A DNA stretch of 18,045 nucleotides from an uncultured Flavobacteriales bacterium (GTDB lineage Bacteria > Bacteroidota > Bacteroidia > Flavobacteriales > Crocinitomicaceae): assembly GCA_946480815.1 (NCBI GenBank), contig CAMLLB010000068.1, forward strand, positions 1-18,045. Reading direction: 5' to 3'. Each line of letters starts with the position of its first letter. Within the stretch, counting starts at the first letter, position 1. The notes under the pieces were generated by a model, which saw only the letters and a program-made list of their open reading frames with translations, did no database searches and had not been told where the DNA came from. Of the stretch, positions 1-8,056 are shown piece by piece. Made by a program: the position numbers and the translations under genes.

Positions 1-247
1 AAGTTCCATCATCGTATTGAAGGAAAACAGAAACAACAGATCCATTTTCGACACGAGCTTTACCTGTCAGGCATTCAACACCTTCAGGAGTAAAAAAACT
101 AACAATAACATTTCTGTGCATATCATCAGCAACCGTGTAAGAACCTCTTTTCGCGAAGGCGTCTTCCAGTTTCTTAAAACAGTCATCTTGAGCTGATGCG
201 CTATATCCTAAAGTTAAGGTTAGAATGGCAAGTAGAATATTTTTCAT
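1..247 (-). CDS. Small exported protein, 3' end outside window
   Basis: The minus strand reads an open frame from the ATG at 247 to the left edge without a stop, giving the first 82 residues. The N-terminus MKNILLAILTLTLGYSASAQ is a clear signal peptide: a lysine, a hydrophobic core, then small residues and AQ before DDC. The mature part begins with a charged helix-like stretch (DDCFKKLEDAFAKRG) and continues as mixed beta-like sequence with two cysteines (residues 23 and 59). No family is recognised. It is probably periplasmic or membrane-anchored. It is divergent from gmhA, with a TATATTTG promoter element just upstream. Length and C-terminal features cannot be judged because the gene leaves the window. 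Confidence 0.75.
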   Translation of the reverse strand, partial: MKNILLAILTLTLGYSASAQDDCFKKLEDAFAKRGSYTVADDMHRNVIVSFFTPEGVECLTGKARVENGSVVSVFLQYDDGT

Positions 248-282
248 AGTTGTTTTTGTGTTAAGGAGCTAACTCCGATTTC

Positions 283-290
283 CAAATATA
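283..290 (-). promoter_or_regulatory. Bacteroidota -7 element (TATATTTG) for the exported protein at 1-247
   Basis: Read on the minus strand this is TATATTTG, a match to the Bacteroidota -7 consensus TAnnTTTG, 35 bases upstream of the ATG at 247. I do not see a convincing -33 TTTG/TTG at 19-21 bases, so only half of the promoter is supported. The distance would leave a 5' leader of about 30 bases. Confidence 0.4.
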
Positions 291-362
291 ACAAGTTTAT
301 CCAAAATGGTAACTGCACTCAATAATTATTTATTTTTGACAAACAATCCCATTTGTAGAGGC

Positions 363-932
363 ATGAAACAAATAGCAGACCATTTTAACGAAGCGCTGGA
401 AATTTTGCAAAAATTTAACAACGCAACGAATCATCAGTTGATTCAGGACGCTGGAAATTTAATGGTTTCGGCAATAAATTCGGGCGGTAAGATCATTTCA
501 TGCGGAAATGGCGGATCTATGTGTGATGCAATGCATTTTGCAGAAGAATTAACAGGAAGATACCGTGATGACCGGAGAGCAATTCCGGCCTTAAGTATCT
601 CGGACCCGTCTCACATCAGTTGCGTTGGAAATGATTACGGTTACGAATTCATTTTTTCGCGTTACCTGGAAGCTTTGGGCCAGAATGGTGATGTACTGTT
701 AGCCATTTCGACATCCGGGAATTCAAAAAATGTACTTCGGGCTATTGAGGTTGCCAAAGCAAAAGGGATGAAAATCGTTGGGCTTACCGGAAAAGACGGT
801 GGTAAAATGGCTGAACTTTGTGATGTGGAAATCCGGGCACCCCATTCAAATTATGCTGATCGCGCTCAGGAAATCCACATCAAAGTAATTCATACATTGA
901 TCGACTTTATTGAACACCAATTGAATGTTTAA
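363..932 (+). CDS. gmhA: D-sedoheptulose-7-phosphate isomerase
   Basis: Cytoplasmic SIS-domain enzyme converting sedoheptulose 7-phosphate to D-glycero-D-manno-heptose 7-phosphate, the first step of ADP-heptose synthesis for lipopolysaccharide core or other surface glycans. The protein matches E. coli GmhA as I remember it along its whole length: [29 protein letters not shown] (sugar-phosphate loop), [10 protein letters not shown], and QEIHIKVIH. The zinc/catalytic residues corresponding to E. coli His61, Glu65, Gln172 and His180 are present (His58, Glu62, Gln169, His177 counting from the ATG at 363). I chose 363 (189 residues) because the family begins near [12 protein letters not shown]. 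The frame is open to an earlier ATG at 306, adding 19 residues unlike the family. It overlaps the next gene by 8 bases, so the two are probably co-transcribed. No other heptose gene (hldE, gmhB, waaF) is in the window. Confidence 0.95.
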   Translation: MKQIADHFNEALEILQKFNNATNHQLIQDAGNLMVSAINSGGKIISCGNGGSMCDAMHFAEELTGRYRDDRRAIPALSISDPSHISCVGNDYGYEFIFSRYLEALGQNGDVLLAISTSGNSKNVLRAIEVAKAKGMKIVGLTGKDGGKMAELCDVEIRAPHSNYADRAQEIHIKVIHTLIDFIEHQLNV

Positions 933-2700
933 TTTCCTGAAGAAGAATATCCGTAAAATAACCATTCTGTTGATCGTTAGTGTTTTTACACTGTTTTTTT
1001 CAGGAAAGATCAATAAAGTAGTTACAGGAGAATCAACCTGTGTATGTGCGTATGACGGATACGGGTATTATATGTACCTGACCCAATTGTTCCAATATCG
1101 GAATTTAAACCTTAAGCAAGCCGAAATTCAAGCTGTTCAGGACAAGTATTGTGACGGAACTTACGCTTATCAGTTAAAAGAAATGGATAACGGCCAATCG
1201 CTGAATATCTACCATATGGGACAAGCGTATCTGGAACTTCCGGCTTATGCGGTAGGGCATGCATTTGCAAAGTTTTTGGGGTATTCGAAAGATGGTTTCA
1301 GTAAACCTTATCATATTGCTTATTTGCTCAACGCACTGTTTTTCATCTTATTGGGAATCTATTTCCTGAATAAGATCCTTCAACTGTTTTTCTCGGATCA
1401 GATTAGCTCTTTATTGCTCCTGATGATTTATTTCGGGACGAATTTTGCGGCTACGGCAATTTATGAGTACCAGTTACAACATATTTACCTCTTTGCATTG
1501 GTTGCTTTGCTATTCTATTCTTTGCTGAAATTCAAAGAACTGAAAAAGAAAAAGCATCTCCTGATTGCTGCATTGGCTCTGGGCCTGATTTCTTCCATCA
1601 GGCCTACCCATGTGTTATTGGGTCTTTTACCCCTCATCATGCTGAGAAAGGTTTATGCCACTAAACTTGCCTATTGGAAATCCATTCTATTGTTTCCCCT
1701 GTCGGGTTTGTTATTCAATTTACCGCAAGTGATCTATTGGAAAATCATGGGAGGAAGCTGGTTTATCCTGAATATGCATGTGGAAGAAGTGGTAATGATA
1801 GATCCGCATGTGTTTGATTTTCTCTTTAGCTACAAAAAAGGTTGGTTGTTGTATAGCCCGGTATTTTTATTGTTAATTCCCGGTTTTGTTCAGCTTTACA
1901 GGCAGCGAAAAGACTTGTTTTGGGCAATTCTTGGATCGACTCTTCTGGCAATTTGGATCTTTGCTTCCTGGGAATGCTGGTGGTATGCAGCGTCATTCGG
2001 ATCAAGGGCAATGGTTGACTTATATCCATTGTTGATTTTACCTTTGGGTTTTGCCCTTGTTTACCTGGGAAAGACCAAAATCAGGTCGTATATATTGATG
2101 ATTTTCGTTTTTTTTACGCTTGGCTTATCCGTTTTGCAATCAGGACAATTTTCAATAGGTTACCTGCATCCCGATAGAATGTCAAAAGCACATTACTGGT
2201 ATATTTTCGGGAAACTTTCGATCCCCGATTATCAAACCAATCGATTGGAAATAGATCGTTTAAACTTAAACTGGCCGGAAAACATCCAGGCTGAAAAATT
2301 GCAATTCGGAAAGATAGAACAGCTTCTTTTTTGCAATATAAAGAACCTCAAAGCTCTGCCGGAAACGAGCACTTTATTGTATAAAGAACCTTATTTTCCA
2401 ACGCTGAAAACCGATGAAACCTTGTTTGAGGCACAAATCATTTATCAAAATAAGGATAGTCTGCTTCCTGCAGCAATCAAGTTTGAGGCGTTTAGTAAGT
2501 ACAATACCTATGATTGGAAAGTTTATTCTCTGATCACGCAGAAAAGAACAGGATTGGTTGATACTTTGAATGTCCGGTTTAATCTGCCCATTATAAATCA
2601 TACCGATGATCGGATCCAGATTTATGTAGAAAACCCTGCTAAAAAAGAAGTGATTATTCATTCATTAAAAATAAAGGCATTAAGTTTGATTAGAAATTGA
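925..2700 (+). CDS. Polytopic membrane protein, GT-C/family-39-like glycosyltransferase
   Basis: A 591-residue membrane protein with an N-terminal TM (about 11-28), a large extracytoplasmic loop containing [10 protein letters not shown] (Asp44), then roughly nine more TMs (about 130-405) and a soluble C-terminal part of about 180 residues. This is the layout of GT-C fold lipid-phosphosugar transferases, in which an acidic residue in the first external loop is catalytic. The motifs SIRPTH (224-229) and [18 protein letters not shown] (352-369) resemble Bacteroidota membrane proteins annotated as glycosyltransferase family 39 or hypothetical. Its start lies inside the end of gmhA (8-base overlap), so co-translation is likely and a role in decorating a heptose-containing surface glycan is plausible. 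That link is inference from context. The C-terminal soluble part is not a domain I recognise. Confidence 0.6.
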   Translation: MFNFLKKNIRKITILLIVSVFTLFFSGKINKVVTGESTCVCAYDGYGYYMYLTQLFQYRNLNLKQAEIQAVQDKYCDGTYAYQLKEMDNGQSLNIYHMGQAYLELPAYAVGHAFAKFLGYSKDGFSKPYHIAYLLNALFFILLGIYFLNKILQLFFSDQISSLLLLMIYFGTNFAATAIYEYQLQHIYLFALVALLFYSLLKFKELKKKKHLLIAALALGLISSIRPTHVLLGLLPLIMLRKVYATKLAYWKSILLFPLSGLLFNLPQVIYWKIMGGSWFILNMHVEEVVMIDPHVFDFLFSYKKGWLLYSPVFLLLIPGFVQLYRQRKDLFWAILGSTLLAIWIFASWECWWYAASFGSRAMVDLYPLLILPLGFALVYLGKTKIRSYILMIFVFFTLGLSVLQSGQFSIGYLHPDRMSKAHYWYIFGKLSIPDYQTNRLEIDRLNLNWPENIQAEKLQFGKIEQLLFCNIKNLKALPETSTLLYKEPYFPTLKTDETLFEAQIIYQNKDSLLPAAIKFEAFSKYNTYDWKVYSLITQKRTGLVDTLNVRFNLPIINHTDDRIQIYVENPAKKEVIIHSLKIKALSLIRN

Positions 2701-2702
2701 TA

Positions 2703-2752
2703 CTTCGACCACGCTCAGTATCCTTTGAATTGAGGGAGGAGCGGAATTGAAG
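2703..2752. repeat. Degenerate REP-like hairpin after the membrane protein gene
   Basis: CTTCGACCACGCTC at 2703-2716 can pair with GAGCGGAATTGAAG at 2739-2752: CTTCGA with TTGAAG on the outside (one G-U), GCTC with GAGC on the inside, and three mismatches between. CTTCGAC..CGCTCAGT resembles a short dispersed repeat that I recall as common between genes in Bacteroidota. It begins 2 bases after the stop at 2700 and could act as a weak transcript end, but it has no U-run. Confidence 0.4.
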
Positions 2753-2785
2753 CCTGAACATTTGAAACCAAAAAACACTATCAAC

Positions 2786-3208
2786 ATGAGTTCATTTTCA
2801 CATTTTTTCGATTCCGGGGAGCGGGCGCGTCAAAAGGGACATTTCAGAAACCTGGTCATGCTGGCCCGAATTGATGGGAACATCAGTTTTGCAGAAAACC
2901 AGCTACTGAAAAAAATTGCTACCAAGCTTTCCTTAACGGAAGAGCAAGTGACTGAAATTTGCGAGAATCCGGATGATTATCCATTCATTCCGCCAGTCAC
3001 GAGAGAAGAGCGTTACGAACGATTCATCCAGCTGATCCAGCTTTTGGCAATTGATGGGAATATGGATGCGAATGAAACAAAACTCGTGAGAAGGCTTGGG
3101 GTTGAACTAGGCTTTACTCCGGAACGGATCGATGAAAAATTCCCCATTATTTTAGAGCATTTAAGAAAAGGAATGAATCGGGAAGAAGTACTGCGAATAG
3201 TAATTTAA
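2786..3208 (+). CDS. TerB-like (tellurite-resistance family) helical protein
   Basis: A 140-residue soluble, all-helical protein. It has two copies of an acidic helical pattern seen in TerB proteins: HFRNLVMLARIDGNISFAEN and IQLIQLLAIDGNMDANETK, each with a D-G-N-x loop followed by an acidic residue. There is no signal peptide or TM, so it is presumably cytoplasmic. Stand-alone TerB proteins are thought to bind metal ions and sit near the membrane, but their biochemical role is not established. I prefer the ATG at 2786. The frame is open further upstream to a TTG at 2747, which falls inside the hairpin element and adds 13 residues unlike the family. It is convergent with the next gene, with a gap of only 5 bases. 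Confidence 0.7.
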   Translation: MSSFSHFFDSGERARQKGHFRNLVMLARIDGNISFAENQLLKKIATKLSLTEEQVTEICENPDDYPFIPPVTREERYERFIQLIQLLAIDGNMDANETKLVRRLGVELGFTPERIDEKFPIILEHLRKGMNREEVLRIVI

Positions 3209-3213
3209 TTCAA

Positions 3214-3777
3214 TTAATTCTTCTTTTTTAACTGGTCTTCAATGCGTTTTGTCAGGACCTGGAAAAGCAATTTTGAATCATGCTGATTTAATTTTCGGCC
3301 CAAACGGATTGTTTTTCCCAGGTATTCAAATTCAATACGTTCACCTCCGCGAATCCACGGAGAATTTTCCCATGCAGCCTGGAAGGAGTTTTCTTTCGGA
3401 ACAGAAACGCGTACTTTTTTGATGTTTTCCAGGTAATATTCTTTGGCCTTTCCATAAGTTCCGATACTTGTTTTGATCGTCAGGGATATTTTGTCAACCT
3501 TAATGTATTCGCGACCATACATAATCCATAGGAAGGTCCTCCCGACACGTACGAAATAATAGAGCCAAAAGACCATGAAAACTCCAAGGATCAGTTTTTC
3601 CTGTTGTGAGAAATTGAGAGCAAAGTAGGACCAGATAATTGTTGCCCCGATTGCAAACCACATAAAACACCATGCGCCCATCAGGGCTTTTACAACCCCG
3701 ATTTGTTCCGGTGTTATAATGAAAGTTGTTTTATTTTGATCGTCTAAATAACTAATTCGGTTTCCAATCCATTTCAT
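3214..3777 (-). CDS. Two-TM membrane protein with a PH-like C-terminal domain
   Basis: A 187-residue protein with a short N-terminal beta-like segment (ISYLDDQNKTTFIITPEQ), two transmembrane helices (about 29-53 and 61-77), then a soluble beta-rich domain ending in a helix (LLFQVLTKRIEDQLKKKN). The order of a TM hairpin followed by a beta-rich domain (YIKVDKISLTIKTSIG.., IKKVRVSVP, ERIEFEYLGKTIRLGRKL) resembles bacterial PH-like (bPH) membrane proteins, but I cannot assign a named family. The tail is strongly basic. It lies downstream of a terminator-like palindrome at 3793-3832 and has a TACTTTTG element directly before its start, so it may be transcribed separately from the T9SS cargo gene upstream. 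Confidence 0.65.
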   Translation of the reverse strand: MKWIGNRISYLDDQNKTTFIITPEQIGVVKALMGAWCFMWFAIGATIIWSYFALNFSQQEKLILGVFMVFWLYYFVRVGRTFLWIMYGREYIKVDKISLTIKTSIGTYGKAKEYYLENIKKVRVSVPKENSFQAAWENSPWIRGGERIEFEYLGKTIRLGRKLNQHDSKLLFQVLTKRIEDQLKKKN

Positions 3778-3781
3778 ATGA

Positions 3782-3789
3782 CAAAAGTA
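3782..3789 (-). promoter_or_regulatory. Possible -7 element TACTTTTG
   Basis: On the minus strand this reads TACTTTTG, matching TAnnTTTG, and it is only 4 bases from the ATG at 3777. That would give an almost leaderless transcript. No -33 element is visible at the expected distance, because that position falls inside the palindrome at 3793-3832. A chance match is quite possible. Confidence 0.25.
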
Positions 3790-3792
3790 TCG

Positions 3793-3832
3793 AAAAAAGT
3801 AGGGGCGCGATTAATCGCACCCCTACTTTTTT
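3793..3832. repeat. REP-like palindrome acting as intergenic terminator
   Basis: A 40-base palindrome with 20-base arms and one mismatch (C3806/A3819, a U-G wobble in the minus-strand RNA). It has six A on the left and six T on the right, GTAGGGG...CCCCTAC inside, and GCGCGATTAATCGC at the centre. It starts 11 bases after the stop of the minus-strand gene 3844-5880, and as a stem followed by a U-run it should act as a rho-independent terminator for that gene. Its core (3802-3823) matches 15587-15608, inside the transposase gene, at 21 of 22 positions, so it is probably a mobile or dispersed repeat used as a terminator rather than a purpose-built one. Confidence 0.85.
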
Positions 3833-3843
3833 ATTCAATCGAA

Positions 3844-5880
3844 TTATTGAATAATTACTTTTTTCTGAGTAATTGCATTGTTCATTTTTACGTTTACAAA
3901 GTAAACTCCCGCAGGTGTGTTGCTTGTATTGATTGTGATCATTGAAGCACCGTTCATTTGACCGTAATTTTTACTTGAGATTTCTTTACCCGCAATATCC
4001 GTTACAGAAATAGTTACGTCGCTCTGTTCCTTTATTTGCAAGCTCACAGAAACAGCTGTTGTAGCAGGGTTCGGATAAACTTGTACCAAATCATCAATTT
4101 GACTTAAATCGTTCAAACCAGCGGTTACATCCGTTCCGTTTACGAATCCATTTGCTACAGCTTCAGTGATTGTTGCTTTTCCTGCATTGTCAATTTTTCC
4201 AGTCGGATTGAATAACAATCCAACAATGTGGATCTTCGTTTCATCCCATGTAGCAGGCAAAATAAATGTTGCAGTAATGGTATGTGTTTCACCTGCGTTT
4301 ACTGTAGCCGGGAAGCTGTTTGCATAACCGGTAAAGCTAGGCTCGATAGCTCTTGCCACATGGTCATAAACCATTTGCGCCGCAGGAACCGGATTTGGTA
4401 ATGATTCAAATCCACCCATTACTCCGTTACCACCTCCTGCATATGCATTGGATTGGTTGTAGCTGCTGGATGTTCCTGTTACTTCATCTTCTGTTAAAAC
4501 AATTCCTAATTTATAGGAACTTGTTCCTGCTGATTGGAAGTTAGCAGATGTAGATACTTTTAATTCACGTGTAGTTGAATTCCATGTTGCGCCGTTTGTA
4601 ATTAATGCCGTTGGAGCCACCTGAACACGCGTTAAGAAATCATCTTCCATTTCTGAAGGGTCAATTGCAGTCATTCGGTCAACCAATGCAGAAGGATATC
4701 CTGAAATCAAACCGCCAAGTCCTGCATCATAATCCGTAACAACCATTGGGTCGCCATTATGAACAGCAATTCCGGCCCAATATTGATCGTATTTTGTTTG
4801 CATCATGTCCATGAAAACAGCACCTCTCGGACACCACTGACACCAGGTCCCGGTTCCTTCTTCTCCTACAACCATTTTACCAACAGCCGGTGTTAAAGGA
4901 CTTAAACTGATTGAAAGTTGATCGTCATTTGCGTCCATATCAGTTCCGGCGTTCACATTGCTTACGGTAGCTGTCATAGGCATCGTTCCGTTAGCTAATG
5001 TTAAAGTTCCGTTCATTGTAACTGTTGTTGTTGCCAATGAAGCGATATTTACTCCGGTCACGGATTTCGTGATAGTGTTGCCGTTGTAGTCCACGTCGAT
5101 ATCAAATGAAGTGATCGGAGTTGTTCCCAGGTTGCGAACTACTACTTTCGGAGTAACAGCATTTCCAGCCAGCATTCCCTGATCGAAAGACAAACCGTTT
5201 ACAGCTGCATTCAATGAAGGAAGTGTATAGGGAGTGATCTCAGTATGGAAATCATCAATGAAATAACCACAGCTATATGGAGAGTTTTGATCTGTTGGAT
5301 AGATATCGATGGATGCAATTTGGTTTATCGGGTTGGCAAAGGATCCTACTGAAACATTATCAATAAAAACTTCCCAGTTATTGGTGTTGAAATTAATGGA
5401 GAGTTTGAAGTTGAACCATACGTTCTGAGGATAAGTTGCCCCTGTAAAGCTCAAACCGTCCTGGTTATTGATTACCAAAGAACCGTTGTCATTGAAAAAA
5501 CAATCCATTGCCCAAACCTGGCCGATTGTGGCATTTCTCTGAAGGTTGAAATATCCGGCTTTTCCTGTTTCAACTTTGATATTAAAATCCATATCGAATT
5601 GCCCGGTATTTAAAACTCCGAAGTTGCGTACTAAATCTGTAGGTCCGCCTGTTTGAGCAGTTGTGGAGAAATAAAGTGAGTTGCTCCCTGATACTGCATC
5701 CGCATTTGAAACCAGGACATCTTCCGTTCCTCCGGGAGCGTTGCTCCAGGTGGTCCATGCACCACCACTTTGCGGACACAGTTTTTGACCGGCAGTATAA
5801 GAATCAAAATTATCTGTGAAAGTTTGACCAAACACTGCAAGACTTGATAAGAAACCAAGCGTAAGTAATTGTTTTTTCAT
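3844..5880 (-). CDS. Secreted Omp28/thioredoxin-like protein with T9SS type A sorting domain
   Basis: A 678-residue exported protein. Residues 1-18 are a signal peptide (MKKQLLTLGFLSSLAVFG). About 20-215 is a jelly-roll/lectin-like region (FTDNFDSYTAG..., FNFKLSINFNTNNWEVFIDN, ending GYFIDDFHTE). About 222-325 is a CARDB-like beta domain (VTPKVVVRNLGTTPITSFDIDVDYNG). About 333-570 resembles Omp28-family outer-membrane proteins, with a thioredoxin-like GTWCQWCPRG (Cys347, Cys350). About 597-678 is a T9SS sorting domain (VYPNPATT..., ending KKVIIQ). The product should cross the outer membrane through T9SS and stay on the surface or be released. The CxxC suggests a redox or metal role, but no substrate is known. 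A terminator-like palindrome follows the stop. The start codon is directly followed by the signal peptide, so the start is secure. Confidence 0.88.
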   Translation of the reverse strand: MKKQLLTLGFLSSLAVFGQTFTDNFDSYTAGQKLCPQSGGAWTTWSNAPGGTEDVLVSNADAVSGSNSLYFSTTAQTGGPTDLVRNFGVLNTGQFDMDFNIKVETGKAGYFNLQRNATIGQVWAMDCFFNDNGSLVINNQDGLSFTGATYPQNVWFNFKLSINFNTNNWEVFIDNVSVGSFANPINQIASIDIYPTDQNSPYSCGYFIDDFHTEITPYTLPSLNAAVNGLSFDQGMLAGNAVTPKVVVRNLGTTPITSFDIDVDYNGNTITKSVTGVNIASLATTTVTMNGTLTLANGTMPMTATVSNVNAGTDMDANDDQLSISLSPLTPAVGKMVVGEEGTGTWCQWCPRGAVFMDMMQTKYDQYWAGIAVHNGDPMVVTDYDAGLGGLISGYPSALVDRMTAIDPSEMEDDFLTRVQVAPTALITNGATWNSTTRELKVSTSANFQSAGTSSYKLGIVLTEDEVTGTSSSYNQSNAYAGGGNGVMGGFESLPNPVPAAQMVYDHVARAIEPSFTGYANSFPATVNAGETHTITATFILPATWDETKIHIVGLLFNPTGKIDNAGKATITEAVANGFVNGTDVTAGLNDLSQIDDLVQVYPNPATTAVSVSLQIKEQSDVTISVTDIAGKEISSKNYGQMNGASMITINTSNTPAGVYFVNVKMNNAITQKKVIIQ

Positions 5881-5917
5881 AAGTAAGAGTATAGAATATG
5901 TTTAAAAGTACTAAATG

Positions 5918-5949
5918 AAAAAGAGAAAAGAGAAGTCTTTTTCTCTTTT
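5918..5949 (-). terminator. A/T-rich hairpin after the T9SS cargo gene 5977-7569
   Basis: AAAAGAGAAAAGAG and CTTTTTCTCTTTT face each other across a 4-base AAGT loop, forming a 12-13 bp stem with one bulged base, 28 bases beyond the stop at 5977. The stem is nearly all purine on one strand and pyrimidine on the other. It could end transcripts from the minus-strand gene, but it lacks a GC-rich stem. Confidence 0.5.
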
Positions 5950-5976
5950 ATTATTGAAATCTTATAGAAGATTTAT

Positions 5977-7569
5977 CTATTTCTTAATGAACTGGATGGT
6001 AGTTGTTTCAGTTCCGAGGTTTATGACAAAACGGTATGTGCCCACCTGAAGTTTAGAAATATCGATTGGTTTCAGAACGATTTTTCCATGTGTGTTCTCT
6101 AATGGGATTTGCTCAATTGGCCTGCCTATTGCGTCAAGAATATTCAGTATACCTGCTTGTGTCGAATAATAAGTCAGGTTTGTCAATTCTGAAGAAGGGT
6201 TCGGTGATAAGGTGTTTGATCGGATATCTGCTTTGCAAATCACGGATTTCAATTCAGAATAGGAGGAGATCATAGTCGAATGGATTTCTTTCAGTCTGTA
6301 GAAGACAGGTCTGTTCTTTTCAAGAAGATCTCTGAATTCATATTGCCGACTATTGATATCATAACTTGATGGAGATGTTACTGTTCCGATGATTTCCCAT
6401 ATTTCTCCGGTATAACTTCTTTGAACTTCATAAGTACGCTGATTTTCTATGGGTGCTTTCCATGAAATGAGGGCTTCCTGGTTTTCACAATCCGTTTCAA
6501 CCATGAAATGACTTGTGTTTTCTCCTAATGCGGAACATCCTACAACGGCGGTACCGTCGAATACAATAGGAACGGTGGTAGTTACTGAACTATAATTGGA
6601 AAAGCAAATAATGTATTGTGAATTGGCAGCAACTGCTAAAACCGGCTCGTAGTTTCCCGGATCTCCACCTGCAGGAATCGTAGATTGCAGACCTGTGCCA
6701 CCTGAGTTTTCAGCATTCCAGTTACATCTTACCGGTGCCAGGGTGTTGTTTGAAATAGCAGAACAGGTACCAGGTCCGGAATAGGGATACATAATCCAGT
6801 CATAGAAGCCTGTCTGAGAACCCCCGCCTCCAAAAGTGAATGCGAGATCGCCGGCTGTATAGACATTGATAACCATCCAGGTACTATTGGATTCGCCGAT
6901 GCGTAAACAACCGGCATTGATCGAACCGCCCAAATGGGGTGGTGAGCTTCCGGGAGATGCTCCATAATCAGGATTTCCAAGTGAACCCAAGGGTGGGATC
7001 TCATTAATCGTTCCAAATCCGTTCGGGTCGATTTGAAAACCTGAATTGCTGCAAATGTTTACGTAGTTCGGACAATCGGATGCCACTACGGGTCCGGTTG
7101 AAACGTAATTATTGACACAAATAGTACCCGTTGTATTGGAAGTTGGAGCGCCATTACCAGATGGATTTACACTGAAGATCACAATGTAATATACCTGTCC
7201 GATTGTGGTTGTAAATGTGATCAGCTCATTTGACCCGTTCGGGTTTTGTGAACAGCCCAGGGAAGTTAAGCTCCCTCCGCAAGTTCCGCTCAATACCATC
7301 ATGCCCGGATTTGGATTTGAAGCTCCGTCTGTTAATGTAATGGAGGTTGTTCCTGAAGTTGCTGTAAACTGGAAAAATCCATCGATATAGCTTACTCCAC
7401 ATGATGGTTCGGTGGAGAAATTATCAATAAACGTGGTGGGAACTGTATAGTTGGTAGGTGTGCAGCTTGAACCGACACTTAATGTCGGGACAACCCCGGT
7501 ACAATTATCGGATTGACCGAGAAGCAGCGAAATCTGTAATGTAAGCAAGATGGATGCTAACTTTTTCAT
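5977..7569 (-). CDS. Cys-rich secreted protein with T9SS type A sorting domain
   Basis: A 530-residue exported protein. Signal peptide MKKLASILLTLQISLLLG is followed by beta-rich, Gly/Thr/Asn- and Cys-rich sequence. The N-terminal part (about 20-150) has paired cysteines. About 165-355 is a second beta domain (CPNYVNICSNSGFQ..., GCLRIGESNSTWMVINV, FDGTAVVGCSALG) of a type often seen in Bacteroidota surface proteins. About 360-450 is FN3-like (ALISWKAPIENQRTYEVQRS, FYRLKEI). The last 80 residues are a T9SS sorting domain (LSPNPSSE..., VGTYRFVINLG, IQFIKK). The ATG at 7569 is preferred over a TTG at 7575 because it forms an ATGA overlap with the stop of the preceding gene and puts MKK at the start of the signal peptide. 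Translational coupling suggests joint function with that small exported protein. No enzyme signature is visible, so adhesion or a structural role is only a guess. Confidence 0.85.
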   Translation of the reverse strand: MKKLASILLTLQISLLLGQSDNCTGVVPTLSVGSSCTPTNYTVPTTFIDNFSTEPSCGVSYIDGFFQFTATSGTTSITLTDGASNPNPGMMVLSGTCGGSLTSLGCSQNPNGSNELITFTTTIGQVYYIVIFSVNPSGNGAPTSNTTGTICVNNYVSTGPVVASDCPNYVNICSNSGFQIDPNGFGTINEIPPLGSLGNPDYGASPGSSPPHLGGSINAGCLRIGESNSTWMVINVYTAGDLAFTFGGGGSQTGFYDWIMYPYSGPGTCSAISNNTLAPVRCNWNAENSGGTGLQSTIPAGGDPGNYEPVLAVAANSQYIICFSNYSSVTTTVPIVFDGTAVVGCSALGENTSHFMVETDCENQEALISWKAPIENQRTYEVQRSYTGEIWEIIGTVTSPSSYDINSRQYEFRDLLEKNRPVFYRLKEIHSTMISSYSELKSVICKADIRSNTLSPNPSSELTNLTYYSTQAGILNILDAIGRPIEQIPLENTHGKIVLKPIDISKLQVGTYRFVINLGTETTTIQFIKK

Positions 7570-7922
7570 GGACAACTGGTTTTAGATAAGTTAATCATCC
7601 CTCCGGGTGTATAGACGGCATCATAGTAACACTTGATCGGGTATCCGTGATTCGTAAACCAATTCAAAAAAGTGTGATCGGAAACAGTAACGCCCGGTGC
7701 ATAAATTCCAAGGAATACACTCGTAATATTGTCCATTCTTGCGGTTTCAATGCCGGTTATCTGATTGAGAGCGGTATTGATTTGCTGTTGTTGTTCCAAA
7801 CTTACCTCTGTGTCGATCACAATTTTGATATAACGTCTGGAATTTTCCAAATCATTTAACTGAGCATAACCTAAAAAATCAAAGGCGATAAATGCAAGGA
7901 TTACAAGTGAAAAATTTTTCAT
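7566..7922 (-). CDS. Small exported protein with ferredoxin-fold-like (HMA-like) pattern
   Basis: A 118-residue protein with a signal peptide (MKNFSLVILAFIAFDFLGYA) and a mature domain of about 95 residues. The order strand (YIKIVIDTEV), helix (LEQQQQINTALNQI), strand (GIETARMDN), strand (TSVFLGIYAP), helix (DHTFLNWFTNHG), strand (YPIKCYYDAVY) resembles the beta-alpha-beta-beta-alpha-beta fold of heavy-metal-associated domains. The CxxC metal motif is absent, and the two cysteines (in IKCYY and KTSCP) lie late in the protein. The stop overlaps the ATG of the T9SS cargo gene (ATGA), so the two are co-translated. It has no T9SS domain and should stay in the periplasm. A chaperone or accessory role for the coupled cargo is possible, but this is inference. 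The structural similarity is judged by eye only. Confidence 0.7.
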   Translation of the reverse strand: MKNFSLVILAFIAFDFLGYAQLNDLENSRRYIKIVIDTEVSLEQQQQINTALNQITGIETARMDNITSVFLGIYAPGVTVSDHTFLNWFTNHGYPIKCYYDAVYTPGGMINLSKTSCP

Positions 7923-8027
7923 AACCCAGATTTTTATACGCTAATAAGATACGATCATTTTCGCACTAATCCTTTAGTTTTTGTTGTAAGTTTTTTGGAT
8001 TTTTGTAGAGTTTAACATGGAAACGGG

Positions 8028-8056
8028 AGCGCTTTTTTAACGCTGGAAAAAGTGCT
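8028..8056 (-). other. Hairpin overlapping the stop of the type B cargo gene
   Basis: AGCGCTTTTT (8028-8037) pairs with AAAAAGTGCT (8047-8056) with one wobble position. The right arm runs into the TAG stop codon at 8055-8057 of the minus-strand gene. There is no U-run after it, so a terminator function is uncertain. Confidence 0.35.

Noticed and set aside
306..362. Longer GmhA start (ATG at 306)
   Set aside because: The 19 extra residues do not resemble GmhA N-termini, and the start at 363 aligns with the family within 3 residues. I cannot exclude use of the earlier ATG.
2786..3208. Tellurite-resistance operon
   Set aside because: Only a lone TerB-like protein is present, without terC/terD/terE-type neighbours.
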